Assembly (NCBI GenBank): GCA_017543165.1
Contig: JAFYGL010000674.1
Coordinates: forward strand, 1-10,941
Origin: Victivallales bacterium
GTDB taxonomy: Bacteria; Verrucomicrobiota; Lentisphaeria; Oligosphaerales; Oligosphaeraceae
Reading direction: 5' to 3'
Length of the DNA: 10,941 bases
Below are positions 6,827-10,941 of the stretch, in pieces (position 1 is the first letter of the stretch; the number at the start of each line of letters is the position of its first letter). A program made the translations under genes and the position numbers. The notes below the pieces were generated by a model. That model did not search any database. It was not told the DNA's origin and saw only the letters and a list, made by a program, of their open reading frames with translations.

Positions 6827-7167
6827 CGCCTGAATCCAGACAATTCATGCTCACCGCCGCCTGGCTTTTCGTAAGGCATGGCCGCCCCTCGAGGGCGAAA
6901 GTGCTGATGGAGGCATTGGTGGAGGACGATCCCAGGGACGGCGTGTCCGCCGCGGCTCTGGCAGAGTTGCTTCTTGCCGAAGGGCGCGGTGAAACTGCGT
7001 TGCATGTCCTGCGCATGGCGGATTTTCCTGCGGAACTGGCCCGTGCAGAGGCCATTTTGGAGACGCGGGCTCTTGCCATGGTTGGGCGCAAGGCGGAGAG
7101 CTCACGGCGATGGAAACGCTACCTTGAATCCCGCAAGGGTGCAGAACGCAAATGGGTGGAGGGCTGA
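6823..7167 (+). CDS. sctY: YscY-like T3SS chaperone SctY (TPR-like)
   Basis: The 114-residue product has exactly the length I recall for Yersinia YscY and a similar pattern. It opens with a helix pair (SRQFMLTAAWLFVRHGRPSR), then AKVLMEALVEDDP, a second Leu/Ala-rich TPR-like pair (AALAELLLAEGRGETALHVL), and a final WKRYLESRK element. In Ysc-type systems SctY binds SctX, keeps it secretion-competent and helps it reach SctV. Here it lies between sctJ and the sctK candidate rather than beside sctX, which is unusual if the identity is right. The alternative is a second SctG-like or another TPR chaperone, since TPR similarity alone is weak evidence. It starts in the sctJ stop (ATGA) with only a distant AAGGA, so translational coupling is likely. 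Confidence 0.62.
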   Translation: MTPESRQFMLTAAWLFVRHGRPSRAKVLMEALVEDDPRDGVSAAALAELLLAEGRGETALHVLRMADFPAELARAEAILETRALAMVGRKAESSRRWKRYLESRKGAERKWVEG

Positions 7168-7172
7168 TTGCC

Positions 7173-7547
7173 ATGGATTTGAACGAGGCTAGGGAACTTA
7201 TCGCCAACAGGCAACTGTGGCCTAGAGTGCGGGCGTATCTTGCGGCTGGCGGTGAAATGAGGGATTTTTCCCTTCCTGAAAACAGACTTTATCTCCTTGA
7301 CAAGGAGACGATGAACAAGATTCAGCTGTGGCTGAAGGCACTTGGGCAGGCTGAAAGCTGGAAGACGGTGGTGGATGGCGCCAAGGTGCGCCAGCTCAAG
7401 GCGGAATATCCTGGTGTTTACCCAGATGCCATCAGGTATCTGCCGTATTTCTCCAAATTCGACTTGAGCGACACAACGAACATCGAGCTTGTCAAGCACC
7501 TTTTGAAATTGAAGTTTCCCGAGGCATACGAATTATGCTGCTCATAA
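7173..7547 (+). CDS. sctK: Short SctK-like sorting-platform protein (candidate)
   Basis: The product is a 124-residue soluble protein in the slot where Ysc and chlamydial clusters carry sctK, just before sctL. It is mostly helical (for example EARELIANRQLWPRVRAYLA, then DKETMNKIQLWLKALGQ), with a segment rich in Tyr/Pro/Phe in the second half (YPGVYPDAIRYLPYF). SctK caps the sorting platform and contacts the FHA domain of SctD. YscK is about 209 residues, so this would be a short form. I see no firm motif; the call rests mainly on position. I prefer ATG 7173, with GGAGGG at 7158-7163 nine bases upstream. ATG 7152 is also in frame but lies inside the previous gene and before this ribosome site. 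The 3' end overlaps sctL by 13 bases. Confidence 0.5.
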   Translation: MDLNEARELIANRQLWPRVRAYLAAGGEMRDFSLPENRLYLLDKETMNKIQLWLKALGQAESWKTVVDGAKVRQLKAEYPGVYPDAIRYLPYFSKFDLSDTTNIELVKHLLKLKFPEAYELCCS

Positions 7548-8152
7548 AGAAAAAAGATTTTGAAATCCAGACACCGAAGCGCCTGGTAAAGGCGAATGAG
7601 GTGGCTGCCGTGCTTCAGGCACAGCAGCTAATCGAGGCTGCCGAGGCGGAGGCGGACAGCATCCGCGTCGCCGCAAGGCAGGCCTTCGAAGAGGAAAAGA
7701 AGAAGGGATATGACAAGGGACTGGAGGACGGAAAGGCCGAAATTTCACAGCGGAAGCTGCAGCTCCTGGATGAAAGCGCCACATTCATGGCCTCGGTTGA
7801 GAACAAGATGGTGGACGTTGTCATGAAGTCCTTGAAAAAATGCATCATGGAGATTGGCGACAAGGAATTGGTGGTGCAGATAGTGCGCAAGGTAATGAAT
7901 GCAGTGGTGCGCAACCAGAGGCAGATTACCCTCAAGGTCGCTGCTGACATGGTACCCGTCGTCCGCGAGCGCTTGGATGAGATACTTGCGGAATATCCCT
8001 TGCTGAATGAGATAGACTTGCAGGAGGACCCCCGTTTGAAGGGAACTGCCTGCATGATAGAGACTGAGGCAGGCATTGCGGATGCGTCTGTGGAGACGCA
8101 GCTTGCAGCCATCGAGGCCTCTTTGAAAAAGCATTTCTCGAAGGAAGGTTGA
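7535..8152 (+). CDS. sctL: T3SS ATPase stator/regulator SctL (YscL/FliH-like)
   Basis: The 205-residue product is a typical SctL. It has a charged coiled-coil N-terminal half ([20 protein letters not shown], about 36-55), then the family's GYDKGLEDG motif (58-66), and a C-terminal domain like that of V-ATPase subunit E (about 90-205), including [20 protein letters not shown] and a [20 protein letters not shown] region. SctL dimers link the ATPase SctN to the SctQ/SctK spokes of the cytoplasmic sorting platform and hold down ATPase activity until docking. The gene overlaps the preceding sctK candidate by 13 bases, with GAGG at 7521-7524, and sctN begins two bases after it. The L-N-O order is conserved across injectisomes and supports the call. 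Confidence 0.92.
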   Translation: MLLIKKKDFEIQTPKRLVKANEVAAVLQAQQLIEAAEAEADSIRVAARQAFEEEKKKGYDKGLEDGKAEISQRKLQLLDESATFMASVENKMVDVVMKSLKKCIMEIGDKELVVQIVRKVMNAVVRNQRQITLKVAADMVPVVRERLDEILAEYPLLNEIDLQEDPRLKGTACMIETEAGIADASVETQLAAIEASLKKHFSKEG

Positions 8153-8153
8153 A

Positions 8154-9482
8154 GTGCCCAATTCGTTTGACTACATAATAGAGGTCCTGGCCAGGGGGGC
8201 TGAGGATGTGCGTCCCATTGACGTGAAGGGCAAGGTCATTCAGGTCGTGGGCACCATCATCAAGGCGGCTGTGCCTGGCGTCAAGATCGGCGAGATATGC
8301 ATCTTGCGCAATCCCTGGGAGAACCACGAGATACAGGCCGAGGTGGTTGGCTTCACAAAGGAGGCCGTATTGCTGACGGTGCTGGGCCAGATGATAGGCA
8401 TTTCCGCGCAGACCGAGGTGATTCCCACGCGACGCGTGCACATGGTTCCCGTGGGGCATTCCCTGCTGGGGCGCGTGGTGGACGGGCTGGGACGCCCCCT
8501 GGACGCGGACAAGAAAGGCCCCCTGCGGCCTGAAGGCTATTATCCAGTATATGCGGACCCGCCGAATCCTCTGGAGCGCACGGTCATAAGCAAGCCAATT
8601 TCCCTTGGACTGCGTGCATTGGATGCCATGCTGACCTGCGGCGAGGGGCAGCGTATGGGCATATTTGCGGCGGCTGGCGGCGGCAAATCCACGCTTATGG
8701 CGCAGATTGTCCGCAATACAGAGGCCGAGGTCACTGTCATGGCTCTGATTGGCGAGCGTGGCCGCGAGGTGCGTGAATTCATCGAGAAGGACTTGGGCGA
8801 GGAAGGCATGAAGAAGTCAGTGGTTGTTTGCTCCACATCTGACCGCAGTGCCATGGAGCGCCTGAAGGCCGCGTATGTTGCCACGGCCATAGCGGAGAGT
8901 TTCCGCGACCAGGGCAAGAAGGTATTGCTTCTGATGGATTCCGTCACTCGTTTTGGCCGTGCCCAGCGTGAGATAGGCTTGGCTGCTGGCGAACCGCCTA
9001 CCAGACGTGGTTTTCCCCCCAGCGTGTTCTCGGAACTTCCCAAGCTGATGGAACGCGCGGGCAATTCCGCCAAGGGTTCCATAACGGCGCTCTACACCGT
9101 GCTGGTGGAAGGCGATGACATGACCGAGCCGATTGCGGACGAGACACGCTCAATCCTGGACGGGCATATCATCCTCTCCAGAAAACTGGCGCAGATGAAC
9201 CACTATCCCGCAATTGACATTTTACAGTCCATCTCCCGTTGCCAGAATGCCATAATCACCCCCGAACACAAGAAGGCCGCCGCAAAGCTGCGCACAATTC
9301 TTGCAAAATACCAGGAAGTGGAGCTGCTCCTGAAAATCGGCGAATACCAGAAGGGGGCAGACAAGGATACGGACGAGGCAATCGCCAAGATAGATGCTGT
9401 GAACAAGTTCCTCAAGCAGGGGCTTCGCGAGAAGAACACCTACGAGGAAACCTTGAAGATGCTGGAGGAGGCAGTAAGCTAG
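8154..9482 (+). CDS. sctN: T3SS ATPase SctN
   Basis: This is the hexameric ATPase that releases chaperones and unfolds substrates at the base of the injectisome. The 442 residues are the full family length. Walker A is [10 protein letters not shown] (171-180; Lys178, Ser179), with the catalytic-loop motif [10 protein letters not shown] (197-206) and Walker B VLLLMD (257-262) followed by [20 protein letters not shown]. The stretch [20 protein letters not shown], typical of SctN/FliI proteins, is intact. The [10 protein letters not shown]-loop and the operon context favour the secretion ATPase over flagellar FliI or F1-beta. The start is GTG 8154, two bases after sctL, with GGAAGG at 8143-8148, five bases upstream. 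No key residue is missing. Confidence 0.97.
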   Translation: MPNSFDYIIEVLARGAEDVRPIDVKGKVIQVVGTIIKAAVPGVKIGEICILRNPWENHEIQAEVVGFTKEAVLLTVLGQMIGISAQTEVIPTRRVHMVPVGHSLLGRVVDGLGRPLDADKKGPLRPEGYYPVYADPPNPLERTVISKPISLGLRALDAMLTCGEGQRMGIFAAAGGGKSTLMAQIVRNTEAEVTVMALIGERGREVREFIEKDLGEEGMKKSVVVCSTSDRSAMERLKAAYVATAIAESFRDQGKKVLLLMDSVTRFGRAQREIGLAAGEPPTRRGFPPSVFSELPKLMERAGNSAKGSITALYTVLVEGDDMTEPIADETRSILDGHIILSRKLAQMNHYPAIDILQSISRCQNAIITPEHKKAAAKLRTILAKYQEVELLLKIGEYQKGADKDTDEAIAKIDAVNKFLKQGLREKNTYEETLKMLEEAVS

Positions 9483-9485
9483 GCC

Positions 9486-9974
9486 ATGGCATACGCGCTG
9501 CAAAGCATGTTGAGAATCCGCACCATGCGGGAGGACCGCGCCAGCGCGGAACTGTCCGCGGCCAGGCAGGCGGTACGGCAGGCGGAGCATGCCTTGCAGG
9601 AACGAAAGGACGAGCTGAAGCAGTTCGAAGATACCAAGGAAGAGCGCAGGGACAGGATCTACCAGGCTGTAATGGGGCACGCCATTACACGGGATGAACT
9701 GGACAGGGTGCTGGAGGGCGTGGCCCGAATCGACGAGGAAGGCGCTTTGAAGGCGGACAATGTGAACCTGGCGCAGGCTGAATTGAAGACCAAGGAGGGC
9801 GAGGCGGAAGTGGCCAGGGCTGGCTTCGTCAAGGCCTCCAAGGAACGAATGAAAATATCCGAGCACAAGGCAATGTGGCTTGCCGAAGAGGCTAAGGAAC
9901 AGGAACATAGGCAGGAAGTGGAGTTGGAAGACTTCACTGGAAAGAAAAACGTGGACAACGCAAATGATAACTGA
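9486..9974 (+). CDS. sctO: T3SS central stalk protein SctO (YscO/FliJ-like)
   Basis: The 162-residue product is almost wholly a charged, Ala/Glu/Lys/Arg-rich coiled coil, as in YscO, CdsO and FliJ. It opens with ALQSMLRIRTMREDRASAEL, similar to the YscO start, and ends in a Glu-rich tail (EEAKEQEHRQEVELEDF). The family inserts into the SctN hexamer like the gamma subunit of F1 and also contacts SctV, coupling ATP hydrolysis to export. It starts three bases after the sctN stop. Its last 11 bases overlap the start of the sctP frame, the same O-P junction as in Yersinia and Chlamydia. Sequence conservation in this family is low, so the call leans on size, coiled-coil character and place. Confidence 0.88.
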   Translation: MAYALQSMLRIRTMREDRASAELSAARQAVRQAEHALQERKDELKQFEDTKEERRDRIYQAVMGHAITRDELDRVLEGVARIDEEGALKADNVNLAQAELKTKEGEAEVARAGFVKASKERMKISEHKAMWLAEEAKEQEHRQEVELEDFTGKKNVDNANDN

Positions 9975-10941
9975 CATTGGTTACATCGCACCTTTGGTGG
10001 TAAATGATGCAAATGCTGCGGCCCTCCAGAATCAGGTTTCTTCTGCTCCCACAACAGAACAGATTGAGCGTTTCCGTAATGCAATGGCTGAGACGCGGAA
10101 CATGTCTTCCCAGATTGAGGCCGCCTCAAGTGAGATGCATTTGCTGTTGGAGAATATTTCTGGCACATTGCTTAAGGACCAGGTTTTGAACCAGACAGCC
10201 TCCAGCGAGCAGGCCTTGTCCACTGAGGCCAACTTGAATGGGCAACAGCCCGCTGCCGGCATCCAGTCCACCCCAGCCGAGCCGCAAAATATCAGCCAGG
10301 ATGGGCAACAAGTTTGCGCCAGCATCCAGGCTGCACCAGCGGAGGCGCAGCAGGCACCATTGCAGATTGCGACTTCAGCAAGCAATGCAGCCACTGTGAA
10401 TCCAGCAGTGGACTTTGCGCCAGTGGCTAACTCTGTAACAGCTTCTCAGGATTCGCCAGTTGCAAATGCCATACCATTGCCCCCCATGGCGACTGTTACC
10501 AACGAAGCCCCCGCAGTGACTGTTGCTCCAGTGATGCCAATGGCCGCCACCCCTCTTGAGACACTTGCAGCGGTTGTCACTAGCGATACGCCTGTTCTGA
10601 CTGTCGAGCCAGAAACGCCTGTTGCACCTGTGGCAACGGCAGTTCCAGAATATTCTGTCCCTCAAATGGCTAGCCCTTCTTTGGGACAAATGGGGCAAGT
10701 CTCCGTCACCGCTGAGGCACCTGTGGTTACCGCGGCTACCGCGGCGCCAGAGGCTCCCGTGGCTCCAGTCGTTGCAACATCAGCCACAATGCCAGAGGCT
10801 CCAGTCGTTGCAACATCAGCAGCAATGCCAGAGGCTCCAGTCGTTGCAACATCAGCAGCAATGCCAGAGGCTCCAGTCGTTGCAACATCAGCAGCAATGC
10901 CAGAGGCTCCAGTCGTTGCAACATCAGCAGCAATGCCAGAG
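9964..10941 (+). CDS. sctP: Probable T3SS needle-length ruler SctP (YscP-like), 3' partial
   Basis: A frame with no stop runs from ATG 9964 to the end of the window, 326 residues so far; the C-terminus lies outside. Residues 1-75 are moderately ordered with a helical stretch (TEQIERFRNAMAETRNMSSQ, 31-50). From about 85 on it is low-complexity, rich in Ala, Pro, Val, Thr and Gln, with repeats, and it ends in an exact 12-residue tandem repeat, MPEAPVVATSAA. Rulers of the YscP/CdsP/FliK type are secreted, extended, repeat-tolerant proteins whose length sets needle length and whose C-terminal T3S4 domain flips substrate specificity. Position after sctO fits exactly. The T3S4 domain cannot be checked here. 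GCA and CCA codons are more common in the repeats than in neighbouring genes. The start overlaps sctO by 11 bases with a poor ribosome site. An alternative is another Pro/Ala-rich secreted protein. Confidence 0.72.
   Translation, partial: MITDIGYIAPLVVNDANAAALQNQVSSAPTTEQIERFRNAMAETRNMSSQIEAASSEMHLLLENISGTLLKDQVLNQTASSEQALSTEANLNGQQPAAGIQSTPAEPQNISQDGQQVCASIQAAPAEAQQAPLQIATSASNAATVNPAVDFAPVANSVTASQDSPVANAIPLPPMATVTNEAPAVTVAPVMPMAATPLETLAAVVTSDTPVLTVEPETPVAPVATAVPEYSVPQMASPSLGQMGQVSVTAEAPVVTAATAAPEAPVAPVVATSATMPEAPVVATSAAMPEAPVVATSAAMPEAPVVATSAAMPEAPVVATSAAMPE
10240..10350 (+). repeat. Degenerate 63-bp-spaced duplication in sctP
   Basis: Two related segments, at 10240-10287 (GQQPAAGIQSTPAEPQ) and 10303-10350 (GQQVCASIQAAPAEAQ), start exactly 63 bases apart in the same frame. 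They share GQQ, IQ, PAE and a final Q but have diverged at many bases. This looks like an older duplication within the ruler's low-complexity part. Confidence 0.6.
10744..10788 (+). repeat. Variant first unit of the sctP repeat array
   Basis: This segment encodes APEAPVAPVVATSAT. It equals the downstream 12-residue unit except for three extra residues (a 9-base insertion encoding PVA), an Ala in place of the unit's Met, and a final Thr. It appears to be the ancestral or edge copy from which the exact units expanded. Confidence 0.75.
10789..10941 (+). repeat. Exact 36-bp tandem repeat in sctP, at least 4.25 copies
   Basis: Units start at 10789, 10825, 10861 and 10897, with a fifth cut by the window end at 10933. 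The four full copies are identical at every base and encode MPEAPVVATSAA. The period is a multiple of three, so gain or loss of units keeps the frame. Perfect identity points to recent expansion by slippage or recombination. The array continues past the window, so the total copy number is unknown. Confidence 0.97.

Noticed and set aside
1501..9482. Flagellar export genes (flhA, fliI, fliH, fliJ)
   Set aside because: The neighbours include a needle subunit, FHA-type SctD, SctJ lipoprotein and gatekeeper, which flagella lack, so the set belongs to an injectisome.
10736..10933. - strand open frame with repeated Leu-rich units
   Set aside because: It is simply the reverse reading of the sctP repeat array; the + strand frame is continuous for far longer and fits the operon.
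10789..10941. CRISPR array
   Set aside because: The 36-bp units follow each other directly without spacers and are in frame with a long protein, so this is a coding tandem repeat.

Overview
The window lies entirely inside one type III secretion (injectisome) gene cluster. Fifteen genes are packed on the + strand with almost no intergenic space. The order is sctW (5' end outside the window), a CesT/SycN-type chaperone, sctX, sctV, sctD, sctE, sctF, sctG, sctI, sctJ, sctY, a short sctK-like gene, sctL, sctN, sctO, and sctP (3' end outside the window). Most junctions are 4-base ATGA/GTGA overlaps or gaps of a few bases. This suggests one polycistronic, translationally coupled operon. No promoter, canonical + strand terminator, RNA gene, mobile element or CRISPR array was seen.

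Region by region: bases 1-1497 hold the gatekeeper and early-regulation module (SctW with a fused TyeA-like C-terminus, its probable chaperone, and SctX). Bases 1501-3591 encode the export gate SctV. Bases 3588-4871 encode the inner-membrane ring protein SctD, with FHA and BON-like domains. Bases 4871-5822 hold the needle module: needle subunit SctF between its co-chaperones SctE and SctG. Bases 5819-6826 encode inner rod SctI and lipoprotein ring SctJ. Bases 6823-7547 hold a YscY-sized TPR-like protein and a short SctK candidate. Bases 7535-9974 encode stator SctL, ATPase SctN and stalk SctO. Bases 9964-10941 are an open reading frame running off the end of the window, read as the needle-length ruler SctP; it ends in an exact 36-bp tandem repeat.

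Together the products would make the base rings (D, J), the export gate (V), the energising complex (K, L, N, O), the needle and rod with their chaperones (E, F, G, I), the length-control and substrate switch (P), and the gate that delays effector release (W, its chaperone, X, Y). The outer-membrane secretin, SctQ, SctR, SctS, SctT, SctU, translocators and effectors are not in the window.

The host must be a Gram-negative (diderm) bacterium of middling GC. The genes are of the Ysc/Chlamydia type. From memory, the D-E-F-G-I and N-O-P order matches the chlamydial clusters, while the W/TyeA-chaperone-X-V order matches the Yersinia virA operon. A member of the Planctomycetes-Verrucomicrobia-Lentisphaerae-Chlamydiae group is my best guess, but this is inference only. 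No wholly new system is evident. The points of interest are the repeat-bearing ruler, the displaced sctY, the SctJ without a C-terminal membrane anchor, and the merged operon layout.
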